NCBI GenBank assembly: GCA_033856515.1
Contig: JAWVEY010000003.1
Location: 62,001-126,000 of the forward strand
DNA length: 64,000 nucleotides
From: JALZKA01 sp033856515
GTDB lineage: Bacteria; Actinomycetota; Thermoleophilia; Solirubrobacterales; 70-9
Reading direction: 5' to 3'
In this document: one piece after another, positions 35,048 through 42,978 of the stretch
Position numbering within the stretch: position 1 is the first letter of the stretch
Layout: each line of letters opens with the position of its first letter
Translations under genes and position numbers: made by a program
The notes under the pieces: generated by a model
Told to the model about the DNA's origin: nothing
Databases searched by the model: none
Seen by the model: only the letters and a program-made list of their open reading frames with translations

Positions 35048-35824
35048 ATGGCTGATTCCAAACCTGAAAGCGTGCCCCCGCTTAGGTCGGTAGGCGCAGG
35101 CTCGCGCCCGCTGAGCGCGCGCGAGCGCGAGGTGCTGGGGTACTTGGCTGAGGGGCTGTCCGGCGCTGCGATCGCCGAACGCCTCGTCCTCTCTCCGGAA
35201 ACCGTCAGGACTCACGTGCGGAACGCGATGGAGAAGCTCGGCGCCTCCACCCGCTCACAGGCGGTGGCCCTCGCGCTCGAGACCGGCGTGATCGGAGACG
35301 CTCCCGATGAGAAGGCCGCCCGCCCCCGCGGCGGCTCAAACTCGGCGGCGCCCGTGGGCCTCGAGAAGGGACCCATCCTGACCGCGCTCCTCGCAGGCGT
35401 CGTCTCGCTCGCAGACATCGAGTCCGGCGCTATCTACAGCGCCGAAGACGGCGGCATGCTCCTCCGGCTGGCGGCTCAGGCAACTGGTGGCGGGGGACCC
35501 GGCGCCACCCCACCCACCGAGGTCACGCTGGGCGACCCGGGCATCGGGCGCGTGGCGCTCGAGCGCAGAGCAAGACTCCTCGGAGCGACCAAGGCCGGAT
35601 CGCATCCGCTGCTCGCATCTCCGATGACGTCCGGGGGCCGGCTGACCGGCGTGCTCGCCCTTGGCATCCGCCCGTCGCGGCCGGCGTCTCGGCGCGAGCT
35701 GCTCCTGATCGAGGCGTTCGCCAACCGGATCGCCGACATCATCTCCTCGGGCTCCGACCCCGCCGCACTGCGCCTCGCGCTCCAGCGCTTCAAGGCGTCC
35801 TGGACCGAGACGCTGGACGTCTGA
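35048..35824 (+). CDS. LuxR-type regulator with C-terminal GAF domain
   Basis: The 258-residue protein has the helix-turn-helix first (SAREREVLGYLAEGLSGAAIAERLVLSPETVRTHVRNAMEKLGA) and a GAF-like domain after it (ALLAGVVSLADIESGAIYSAEDGGMLLRLAAQATG, RRELLLIEAFANRIADIIS). In most LuxR proteins the sensor is N-terminal, so the order is reversed. It is divergent from the LPFTG/PAS-LuxR unit. GTG at 35003 is an alternative start; neither has a good ribosome site. Confidence 0.88.
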   Translation: MADSKPESVPPLRSVGAGSRPLSAREREVLGYLAEGLSGAAIAERLVLSPETVRTHVRNAMEKLGASTRSQAVALALETGVIGDAPDEKAARPRGGSNSAAPVGLEKGPILTALLAGVVSLADIESGAIYSAEDGGMLLRLAAQATGGGGPGATPPTEVTLGDPGIGRVALERRARLLGATKAGSHPLLASPMTSGGRLTGVLALGIRPSRPASRRELLLIEAFANRIADIISSGSDPAALRLALQRFKASWTETLDV

Positions 35825-36084
35825 GGCGCGTCGACCGGTGGTGGACGAGCGTGGTCTCGTCCAGCTCAGGCGTCGGTTGAGGGACGATCCGTTCAAGACT
35901 CACCCAAGGGGGCCTCGTTCCTCGTTACAAGATCGAGCCGGGTTGACCACCGTGTGGGTGGCAAAGTCCGACCTCGTTACTCCGCCCGAGGAATCGCCGC
36001 AAGCGACGGTCCCTTCCTCCTTTAGAGCCCAGAACGGACGCTCCGCGCCACGACCGGGTCGGCGCTCCAGCCACGACGTTGGCG

Positions 36085-36447
36085 CTAAGCCGCGTCGACC
36101 GCTTCGAGGCCGTCGCCCTGGGACTCGACCAGGATGGCGACGCTTCCGATGTCGCAGAGCTCGAGAACCTTGCGGACCCCCGATCCCTTCGGTACGACCA
36201 CGGTGAAGATCTGACGCCGGGCCGAGAGACGGCGGGCCAGCTCGAATAGGAGCTCGACGCCCGTCGAGTCGATGTAGGTGGTCGCCGTCAGGTCCATGAT
36301 CAGCGAGCGAGCGGTCGAAGGCACGCGCTCAGCGACGGCACGGCGAAGCTCGGCGGCGTTCGAGCCGTCGATATCGCCGGACACCGACGCAACGATCGTG
36401 TCAGCCCGGGCTTCCGTGAAGCCAACCTCGGCCAGGCGGTCGCGCAT
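36085..36447 (-). CDS. STAS-domain anti-sigma factor antagonist
   Basis: The 120-residue protein has the STAS fold with the usual phosphorylatable Ser in TTYIDSTGVELLFELARRL and VVPKGSGVRKVLELCD. In partner switching it would bind an anti-sigma kinase and release the sigma factor. Its ATG overlaps the TGA of the phosphatase/kinase gene by one base, so both are made together. The 260 bp between it and the upstream convergent gene (35825-36084) holds no recognisable gene. Confidence 0.92.
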   Translation of the reverse strand: MRDRLAEVGFTEARADTIVASVSGDIDGSNAAELRRAVAERVPSTARSLIMDLTATTYIDSTGVELLFELARRLSARRQIFTVVVPKGSGVRKVLELCDIGSVAILVESQGDGLEAVDAA

Positions 36448-37676
36448 CAACTCGGTGCCATCCCTTCCATCTTGCGCCGCATCCTGACAGTCGTACCGGC
36501 GATACCGCGGTCGATCTCCAGCGAGTCGGTCAATTGCTCGATCAACGCGAGGCCGCGACCCCCAGATCCGCCGCGCGGCGGCCGCCAGGCCCCGAAGTCG
36601 CCGACCTCGATCAGGAGCTCCGATCCTTCGCGCACCGCGCGCACCGCGAAGTGGGCATCGCCCGGCGGATACGCATGCGCGATCGCGTTCGCGCATGCCT
36701 CGCCACAGGCGACCTGAAGCTCGTACGCATCCGCATCGCCCACCCCGATCGCGCGAAGCCAGCGGCCGAGGCCCCTGCGAACGCCCACCAGCGAGGTTGG
36801 ATCGGCCGGCACCACGAGGTCCAGGGTCAGCGGCGGGGCGTCGAGGCGGGCGATCAGAAGCGCAACGTCGTCGTGGGCGAGGCCATCGGCGAGGAGCCGG
36901 TCGAGCAGCGTGCGGCAGGCCTCGTCGGGCTCGTCGGGAAGGCTCAGGCCGAGGTCGGCGAGGATCTCCATGCCGACGTCGAGTGCCTGGTCGGGGCGCT
37001 CGACGATTCCGTCCGTGTAGAGGACGAGCGCCGACCCTGTTGGCATCGCCATCACGGTCTCGTCGTAGCTGGGGAAGAGCGATGCGCCGAGCGGATTGCC
37101 CGCGGGGCCCTCGGCAAAGCTGGAGTTCCCATCCGGGTCGACGATGAGCGGCGGCGGGTGGCCGGCCGATGCGAGCCTGACCGTCTCAGCGTCGGGATCG
37201 ACGACGGCGAGGAGCAGCGTCGCGGTCCCACGGCTCTCGAGCTCTTGGACGAAGCCGTTCATGCGCTCGAGGATCAGCGATGGCCGAAGGCCCTCGAGGG
37301 CGTAGGCGCGAACCGCGCTCTGGAGGTGCGCCATCCGGGCCGCCGCCTCGATGCCGCGTCCGACGACGTCGCCTATCACCAGGCCGACGCGACCGTCGCG
37401 CAACGGAATCGCGTCGTACCAGTCGCCGCCGATGCGCGCCTCGCCGGAGCCAGGCAGGTAGCGGGCAGCGAGCCGCAGGCCCGGCACGTCGGGGAGCCGC
37501 TCGCGCAGCAGGCTCCTCTGAAGGGTTTCCGCGGTCGAGCGCTCGACCTCGACCTCTTCGGCCGCCCGGCGCAGACCCTCGAGCGCGGCGCCCAGGATCG
37601 CGTCGCCGCCCGGATCGGGCGTCCCGCCCTCCGGCAGACTCGGATCCTCACCCTCTATCCACCCTCGATCTGCCAC
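36447..37676 (-). CDS. SpoIIE-type phosphatase fused to an anti-sigma histidine-kinase-like ATPase
   Basis: The 409-residue protein has an RsbU/SpoIIE-type PP2C phosphatase (GEARIGGDWYDAIPLRDGRVGLVIGDVVGRG, LASAGHPPPLI, LVLYTDGIVERP, LAHDDVALLIARL) and then an RsbW-like ATPase (AYELQVACGEACANAIAHAYPPG, DFGAWRPPRGGSGGRGLALIEQL). One protein thus carries opposite activities on a STAS partner: dephosphorylation and phosphorylation. The STAS protein follows at once with a 1-bp overlap. This makes a compact partner-switching unit for a general stress or envelope response; the sigma factor is not in the window. Confidence 0.92.
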   Translation of the reverse strand: MADRGWIEGEDPSLPEGGTPDPGGDAILGAALEGLRRAAEEVEVERSTAETLQRSLLRERLPDVPGLRLAARYLPGSGEARIGGDWYDAIPLRDGRVGLVIGDVVGRGIEAAARMAHLQSAVRAYALEGLRPSLILERMNGFVQELESRGTATLLLAVVDPDAETVRLASAGHPPPLIVDPDGNSSFAEGPAGNPLGASLFPSYDETVMAMPTGSALVLYTDGIVERPDQALDVGMEILADLGLSLPDEPDEACRTLLDRLLADGLAHDDVALLIARLDAPPLTLDLVVPADPTSLVGVRRGLGRWLRAIGVGDADAYELQVACGEACANAIAHAYPPGDAHFAVRAVREGSELLIEVGDFGAWRPPRGGSGGRGLALIEQLTDSLEIDRGIAGTTVRMRRKMEGMAPS

Positions 37677-37746
37677 GAGGCGATTCTAAACGTGCCCACG
37701 CGCGAGGACGCAGGTCCCGCCGGAACGTGAATTAGCTTGGTCAGGG

Positions 37747-38721
37747 ATGACCGGACAATCGCCAGGCGCCGAGATAGCGCGATCGCCCGCCGCTTGGGAG
37801 CGTCTTGCCAAGAACTGGATGCTCGAGGTGATCGAGCGCAGCCCGCTGGAGGAGGTCGACGACCTGCCCCTCGGCTGGATCTCCCACGAGGCAGCGCCGC
37901 TGATCGCCGAGATCCTCGGCCTCCTGTCTGACCCGGGCGCGGCACGGGAGCTGCGGCTGTCCCCTGCCGCGCTTGAGCGCGCGGCCTCGCTTGCGTCCGA
38001 ACGCGACCCCGAGGCGCTCTTAAAGAGGCTCCCGGGCGAGTTCGCGGCGCTCCAAACGCTCTTGATCGAGGCGCTCGACCGCGAGCTCCCGGATCGGGAC
38101 CGCCGGGAGTTCACCCGCGCCGTCACCCGCTTGGCCGAGGTCTTCGGCGCCGTCCAGGCCGCCGCGATGGAATCGCTTGTCGGCGCCGAGCGTCCTCCCA
38201 CCCCCAGCCCACCCGGCCTGGCCCCCTCCGGCCCGGCGCAGCCCGACTCAGGCCCCGAGCCTCCGGACGAGTGGCTCGCGACTCTGGTGGCCGAGGAGCG
38301 GCGCACCGGGATCCCGTTCGCGATCGCCCACTTCGAGGTCGAGGGCGTCGAGCGGATCTCCAAGGGGTACGGAACCGAGGCCGCCGGGCGGATGGTGGAC
38401 GCGGTCGCGGGGATCCTCGACGGGCAGCTGGGAGGTCGCGAGCGCGCCTTCAGGACCGGCTTCGGGCAGCTCCTCGCCGTGATCCCAGGCGCAGAGGCTG
38501 CCGGCGCGGTCGATCTGGCAACCGCCGTCTCAGACGTTGTCGAGCGCTCCCAGATCGGGCGCGGGCCGCGGGTGGAGGTTGCGGTCGGCCTCGCCTCGTG
38601 TCCGCTGCACGGCAGCACACCTGATCAGGTTCGCGAGGCAGCCGAGGTAGCCGCCTGGGACGCACGCGCCGGAGGGCGCGGGATAGCCATTGCCAGCGTG
38701 CCAGTAATGCAAGATCCGTAG
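37747..38721 (+). CDS. Degenerate GGDEF-like protein
   Basis: The 324-residue protein has a helical N-terminal half, a proline-rich linker (PPTPSPPGLAPSGPAQP) and a C-terminal GGDEF-like fold (IPFAIAHFEVEGVERISKGYGTEAAGRMVDAVAGIL). The catalytic GGDEF motif is replaced by RTGFGQLLAV, so cyclic di-GMP synthesis is not expected. It may bind nucleotide or act as a protein partner. The HD-GYP phosphodiesterase encoded 1.3 kb downstream supports a local cyclic di-GMP theme. Confidence 0.8.
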   Translation: MTGQSPGAEIARSPAAWERLAKNWMLEVIERSPLEEVDDLPLGWISHEAAPLIAEILGLLSDPGAARELRLSPAALERAASLASERDPEALLKRLPGEFAALQTLLIEALDRELPDRDRREFTRAVTRLAEVFGAVQAAAMESLVGAERPPTPSPPGLAPSGPAQPDSGPEPPDEWLATLVAEERRTGIPFAIAHFEVEGVERISKGYGTEAAGRMVDAVAGILDGQLGGRERAFRTGFGQLLAVIPGAEAAGAVDLATAVSDVVERSQIGRGPRVEVAVGLASCPLHGSTPDQVREAAEVAAWDARAGGRGIAIASVPVMQDP

Positions 38722-38774
38722 CGAGAACGCCACGCAGACTTGAGAAAAGTCGCCAAAAGCGCGACAACTCTTAT

Positions 38775-39599
38775 ATGAGCGGTATTCGCACCTCCGCTGC
38801 CGCCGAGATGCTCGGTGTCAGCCCGTCCACGCTTCGCACGTGGGAACGACGCCTGGGCTACCCACAGCCGAGGCGCACCGAGGGCAACCACCGCCATTAC
38901 GAATTGAGCGAGATCGAGGCGCTTCGCGACGCCCTGCGAGAGACGAACAACATCTCCTCCGCGGTCGAGGTCGCCCGGCGCCGCGGCCGCGGGCCGTCGT
39001 CCCCCGCCCGCCTTCTGAGCGCCTTTGACCGCTTCGACGAACGCGCCGCGGACCGCGAGCTCGAGGAGAGCCTGGCCGTCCGAACGCTCGAGCGAACGCT
39101 CGAGGAGGTGCTCCTGCCCGCGCTCGACACGGCGTCCGCCCGCTCGAACGGAGAGGCGGAGCTCGAGTACGCATGCCGCTGGGCGACGGGCTGGCTCCAC
39201 GGGGCCCGCAGGCTCGCTCCACCGGCCAGCCGACCCCAGGGCGTGCTCCTGCTTGATTCGGGCCCAGCGCTCAGCCCCGAGGCGGTCCACGCTCAGGCGC
39301 TCGAGCTGTGCCTCCGCAGGGCCGGCCTTAGAGCCCTCCTCCTGTCAGCCGATCTCGCCGAGCGCCGCTTCTCGACGGCCCTGCGGGCTCTCAACCCCGT
39401 CGCCGTCGTCATCTGCGGCGCCGAGGCTCGTCTGGACGTGCTTGGTGAGCCGCTCCGGCGGGCGATGCGCGCGTCAGGCGCCGCGCCCTTCTCGTATCGT
39501 TCGGCGCGCCTCGTGGGTGGCAAGAACGGGATGCCCGCCCTGGGCAGCCGCCCGGGTGAGGCAGCCACCCTCCTCATCGCAGCGCTCGACCTGGCCTAA
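38775..39599 (+). CDS. MerR-family regulator with B12-binding-like domain
   Basis: The 274-residue protein starts with a MerR helix-turn-helix (TSAAAEMLGVSPSTLRTWERRLGYPQPRRTEGNHRHYELSE). A helical bundle and a Rossmann-like domain (GVLLLDSGPALSPEAVHAQALELCLRRAGLRALLLSAD) follow as in CarH/LitR light- or B12-responsive repressors. One His is kept in PEAVHAQAL where CarH has its lower B12 ligand, but the rest of the motif is weak. It lies 50 bp after the GGDEF-like gene on the same strand. Confidence 0.82.
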   Translation: MSGIRTSAAAEMLGVSPSTLRTWERRLGYPQPRRTEGNHRHYELSEIEALRDALRETNNISSAVEVARRRGRGPSSPARLLSAFDRFDERAADRELEESLAVRTLERTLEEVLLPALDTASARSNGEAELEYACRWATGWLHGARRLAPPASRPQGVLLLDSGPALSPEAVHAQALELCLRRAGLRALLLSADLAERRFSTALRALNPVAVVICGAEARLDVLGEPLRRAMRASGAAPFSYRSARLVGGKNGMPALGSRPGEAATLLIAALDLA

Positions 39600-39616
39600 C
39601 GCAACGTTCGGTTCAC

Positions 39617-39656
39617 CCTGCGCGTCGTGCGCAGGTTTGGCCGTCTTAACCTGCGC
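39617..39656 (+). promoter_or_regulatory. Overlapping, mutually exclusive hairpins upstream of the BldC-like gene
   Basis: CCTGCGC (39617-39623), GCGCAGG (39629-39635) and CCTGCGC (39650-39656) allow element 2 to pair with 1 or with 3; the 2-3 stem extends to 9 bp (GCGCAGGTT with AACCTGCGC). This is the logic of an attenuator, or it may be a repeated operator. It also follows the MerR-type gene closely. Confidence 0.5.
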
Positions 39657-39784
39657 ATCGCTTGAGCGCGTGCGTGAAAAGCGTTGCCAGAAGCGGTCAA
39701 GCACCCGAAGTTCTCTCCGTAAACGTCAAGTTTGGACCGGTTTTCCGAGGGACGGCCGGCCCTGCGCCTTAGGAGGGCACGGAT

Positions 39785-40027
39785 ATGGAGATCACTGCAA
39801 GGCTGCTCAACGTCGGGCAAGCCGCTGACTACGTAGGGGTGAGCGCCGCCTCGCTTCGCAAATGGTCGAATGACGGCCTCGTCGCGGTGTACCGCACGCC
39901 CGGCGGCCAGCGCCGCTACCACCGCGATGACCTGGACCGCTTCATGAGCTCGATGCGCGAGGCATCGCCCGGAGAGCACCCCGTGCCCAGGCTCGGCCGG
40001 GGCTCAGCGACCGCGATCCACAGCTAG
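39785..40027 (+). CDS. BldC/excisionase-like MerR-type DNA-binding protein
   Basis: The 80-residue protein is a single winged helix: LLNVGQAADYVGVSAASLRKWSNDGLVAVYRTPGGQRRYHRDDLDRFM, close in size and form to BldC of Streptomyces. The ATG at 39785 has a strong AGGAGG at 39771-39776. BldC-like proteins bind direct repeats cooperatively and control development. Here it lies between the CarH-like gene and the HD-GYP gene. Phage excisionases have the same fold, but no phage gene is near. Confidence 0.85.
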   Translation: MEITARLLNVGQAADYVGVSAASLRKWSNDGLVAVYRTPGGQRRYHRDDLDRFMSSMREASPGEHPVPRLGRGSATAIHS

Positions 40028-40061
40028 CCCAACCCCGGACCGCAGCCAAAGAAAGGCACCC

Positions 40062-41438
40062 ATGCAGGGCCGTCCCTCCAAATTGGTGATCGCAGCCGAA
40101 TGGCTGACGCTTGCCTGCGCCATCGCCGCCGCCGCCCTCCTGGCCGGCGATGCGAACTGGGACCCCGCCCTCTTCGCGGTCCTCCTCGGCTCGGCCGTCG
40201 TCAGCGATCTGCGCGCGATCCGGATCACGGCCAACAAGATCGTCGTCTCGGGATCGTTCGTCGTGATCATCACGGCGATCGTGCTCCTCGGAGCGGTGCC
40301 GGCCGCGCTGATCGCGGTGGTCACCACGCTCTCCTCCTGGGCATCGTCGCGCTACCCCCTGCACGACCTGCTCGTCAACGTGGCCGTCTATGCCTCGTTC
40401 CCGCTGCTCTCAGGCTTCCTGTTCGAGCACGCGGTAGACGAGCTCGGCATTGGCCCCACGGACACCACCTACTACCTGCTCATCCTCGCCCTCTTCGTCG
40501 GCGCGCTCATTATCGACTTCGTGTCGATCACCGCCTACACGTCGTACGTCGACGGCGTGAGCTTCCGCTCCCGCATCAAGACCTTCCTGCTCCCCGTGCT
40601 GCCGTCAGAGCTTGTCGCTGCGCTGCTCTGCCTCGGCATCACATTCGCCTACGAGCAGCTCGGGCTCCCCGCCGTTGCGCTCTTCGCCATCGTCCTCCTG
40701 GTCTTCCAGTACCTCGTCGGCGAGCTGATCCTCTCCCAGGACCGCGCGATCGAGCTCGAGCATCGAGCAAAGCAGCTCGCCGGCTTCCAGGTCGCCCTCC
40801 TCGGAGCGCTCCTGCGCACCCTCGACCTGCGCGACCGCATGACGGCGCGCCACTCTGCGGCCGTGGCCCGCTACTCCCGCGAGCTCGCGGTGGCCGCCGG
40901 GCTCTCGCCGGATGAGCAGGAGCTCGCCCACACCGCCGGGCTCCTCCACGACATCGGCAAGTTCGTCCTGCCCGACCAGATCCTCAAATCCCGCGGCCGC
41001 CTGCTCCCCGACGACTGGGACCAGATCAAGCGCCACCCCTACGAAGGTGCCCGGATCGTCTCCCAGATCGACGGCTACAGGCCCGTAGGCGAGATCATCC
41101 TGGCGCACCACGAGCGCCTAGACGGCCTTGGCTATCCCCGTGGCCTGGTCGCCGACCAGATCCCGCCCATCGCTCGGATCCTCTCCATCGCCGACGCGTA
41201 TGACGCGATGACGGCCCGCGACTCCTACGGCTCTCCGAAGAGCTCGTTCGAGGCGATCGCCGAGCTTCGACGGGTTTCAGGCTCGCAACTGGACGGCGAC
41301 CTGGTCGAGCTGTTCGCGGAGATGCTCTCGGACAAGGACCTCGCGTACCGCCACGGCGAGGATGCGGACTTCGAGGCCGAACTGGCGCTCGACAAGCGCA
41401 TCCACGACTACGTGGACCGCCCGACCGCGGCTCGCTGA
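40062..41438 (+). CDS. Membrane-anchored HD-GYP protein (cyclic di-GMP phosphodiesterase)
   Basis: The 458-residue protein has about eight membrane segments in the first 220 residues and a C-terminal HD-GYP domain. The metal motifs are RHSAAVARYSREL, LLHDIGKFVLPDQIL, HHERLDGLGYP and DAYDAMTARDSYG. HD-GYP enzymes hydrolyse cyclic di-GMP. The membrane part, of a MASE-like kind, is probably the sensor. Following the BldC-like gene by about 35 bp, it may be in one operon with it. Confidence 0.93.
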   Translation: MQGRPSKLVIAAEWLTLACAIAAAALLAGDANWDPALFAVLLGSAVVSDLRAIRITANKIVVSGSFVVIITAIVLLGAVPAALIAVVTTLSSWASSRYPLHDLLVNVAVYASFPLLSGFLFEHAVDELGIGPTDTTYYLLILALFVGALIIDFVSITAYTSYVDGVSFRSRIKTFLLPVLPSELVAALLCLGITFAYEQLGLPAVALFAIVLLVFQYLVGELILSQDRAIELEHRAKQLAGFQVALLGALLRTLDLRDRMTARHSAAVARYSRELAVAAGLSPDEQELAHTAGLLHDIGKFVLPDQILKSRGRLLPDDWDQIKRHPYEGARIVSQIDGYRPVGEIILAHHERLDGLGYPRGLVADQIPPIARILSIADAYDAMTARDSYGSPKSSFEAIAELRRVSGSQLDGDLVELFAEMLSDKDLAYRHGEDADFEAELALDKRIHDYVDRPTAAR

Positions 41439-41458
41439 CCCAACTCCCCAACGACGAC

Positions 41459-41500
41459 GAGCCCCGGCAGGGGCTCCTCTGCGGGCGTCGAAGGACGCCC
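41459..41500 (+). terminator. Tandem hairpins after the HD-GYP gene
   Basis: GAGCCCC..GGGGCTC (41459-41476, loop GGCA) and GGGCGTC..GACGCCC (41483-41500, loop GAAG) each have perfect 7-bp stems. They start 21 bp past the stop codon. No T tract follows. Confidence 0.6.
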
Positions 41501-41651
41501 TACGCCGTCGCGCTCAATGCGCTCCGGTCCGAACTTCTTGACTTAGCCGCGACGAATGCCCATGTGATCACCCCTTTTTCAGATCCCTTGGCAGCGGGCG
41601 GATTCGCCCGGCTCGCCTGTAGTGATTGAAATCATGACAGAACTTACCCAA

Positions 41652-41661
41652 ACTTGCAAGT
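41652..41661. promoter_or_regulatory. ACTTGCAAGT palindrome upstream of the MFS gene
   Basis: The perfect 10-bp palindrome, with ACTTGG just downstream, lies about 35 bp before the ATG of the transporter gene, in an AT-richer spot than its surroundings. It may be an operator; a MerR- or BldC-type regulator from the neighbouring genes is a candidate. Confidence 0.35.
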
Positions 41662-41695
41662 ACTTGGTAGAACCTGCAAAAAGCGTGAAATCTCG

Positions 41696-42964
41696 ATGAA
41701 CCAGCGCCCACGATCCCCCTCCCCCCTCTCACTGCCCGGCTTCCGCCGCCTGGCCGCCTCCTACTTCACGAACGAGCTCGGCAACTGGCTCGGTGAGGTA
41801 GCCCTCGCGGTCCTCGTCTTCGACCTGACCGACAGCCCCATCGCCACCGCGGGCCTGTTCGTGGCCATGCAGTTCGTCCCGGCGCTCACAACCCCGCTTC
41901 TGATCGCCCGCATCGACGCGTGGAGCCACCGGCGCGCCCTCTCCATCCTCTACGCCGCCGAGGCAGCCGCCTTCTGTGCGCTGGCCCTGCTGGCGACCGA
42001 GGAGGCGTTCGTGTTGAGCGCAGTCCTCGTGATCGCCGCGATCGACGGCACGCTCGCAACCGCGGCTCGGGCTCGCTCGCGCGCGGCGGCGGGAACGATC
42101 CTGGAGCCTGCAGGCCTCCTCCGCCAGGGCAACGGGATCCTGAACGTGGGCTTCACCGCCGGCGCCGCGGCGGGGCCGGCGCTCGCCGGCGTGCTGGTTG
42201 CGACCGCGGGAGCGCAGGTAGCGCTCTTGGCCGACGCCGCCTCGTTCGTCGCCGTCTCAGTTCTCCTCGCGACCACGAGCGTCCTGTCGCGAGCCGCGGG
42301 CGACGACGCCGACGAGAAGGTCACCTGGACTGCCCGGCTTCGCCTCGGCTTCACCTACGTTCGTGAGCGGCCGGTCCTGCGCCGGCTCCTGGCCGCCGAG
42401 TCGATCGCCTTCATCTTCTTCGCCCTCGTCCTCCCGATCGAGGTCGCGTTCGCCAAGGAGACGCTCGACGCCGGCGATCTGGGCTACGGCCTCATGCTCG
42501 CCTCCTGGGGCGCCGGGATGGTGCTTGGCAGCCTGATCTTCTCGGGCCTTCGCGGTGCCTCGCTGGCGTCGCTTTTGGTTGGCGGCACGGCCGCGATCGG
42601 GGTCGCCTACCTGGGAACTGCCATTGCCCCAACTCTTCTGGTCGCCTGCCTCGCCTCAGCCATCGGCGGCACGGGGAACGGCGTCCAGTGGGTCGCCGTC
42701 ATCACCGCGATCCAGGAGTTCACGGCCAAGGCGTACCAAGCCCGAGTCATCGGCCTCCTTGAGTCGCTGGCGAGCGGGCTCTCGGGCGTCGGTTTCCTCC
42801 TCGGCGGTGCGATCGCGGCGATCGCCTCGCCGCGCGCGAGCTTCGCGGTGGCAGGGTTAGGCGTCATTGCCGTCCTCGCGATCGCGGTCGCCGTCCTGCG
42901 CGGCTCACGTTGGGAGGAGCGGGCGGAGGCACGCGCGCTGACGACCCCGGTAGAAGCTGCCTGA
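41696..42964 (+). CDS. Major facilitator superfamily transporter
   Basis: The 422-residue protein has 12 hydrophobic segments and the MFS pattern of a drug or metabolite exporter of the MFS_3 (enterobactin-exporter-like) type: FTNELGNWLGEVALAVLVFDLTDSPIATAG, NGILNVGFTAGAAAGPALAG, LMLASWGAGMVLGSLIF, RVIGLLESLASGLSGVGFLLGG. The substrate is unknown. ATG 41696 is chosen; the upstream TTG would add 14 residues rich in polar groups. It is the last plus-strand gene before a convergent pair. Confidence 0.9.
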   Translation: MNQRPRSPSPLSLPGFRRLAASYFTNELGNWLGEVALAVLVFDLTDSPIATAGLFVAMQFVPALTTPLLIARIDAWSHRRALSILYAAEAAAFCALALLATEEAFVLSAVLVIAAIDGTLATAARARSRAAAGTILEPAGLLRQGNGILNVGFTAGAAAGPALAGVLVATAGAQVALLADAASFVAVSVLLATTSVLSRAAGDDADEKVTWTARLRLGFTYVRERPVLRRLLAAESIAFIFFALVLPIEVAFAKETLDAGDLGYGLMLASWGAGMVLGSLIFSGLRGASLASLLVGGTAAIGVAYLGTAIAPTLLVACLASAIGGTGNGVQWVAVITAIQEFTAKAYQARVIGLLESLASGLSGVGFLLGGAIAAIASPRASFAVAGLGVIAVLAIAVAVLRGSRWEERAEARALTTPVEAA

Positions 42965-42978
42965 CCGTAAGGCGGGGG

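Noticed and set aside
35825..36084. Possible structured RNA in the gap between LuxR-GAF and STAS genes
   Set aside because: No consensus of a known riboswitch and no long stem was found; the gap lies between two convergent 3' ends, where a riboswitch would not be expected.
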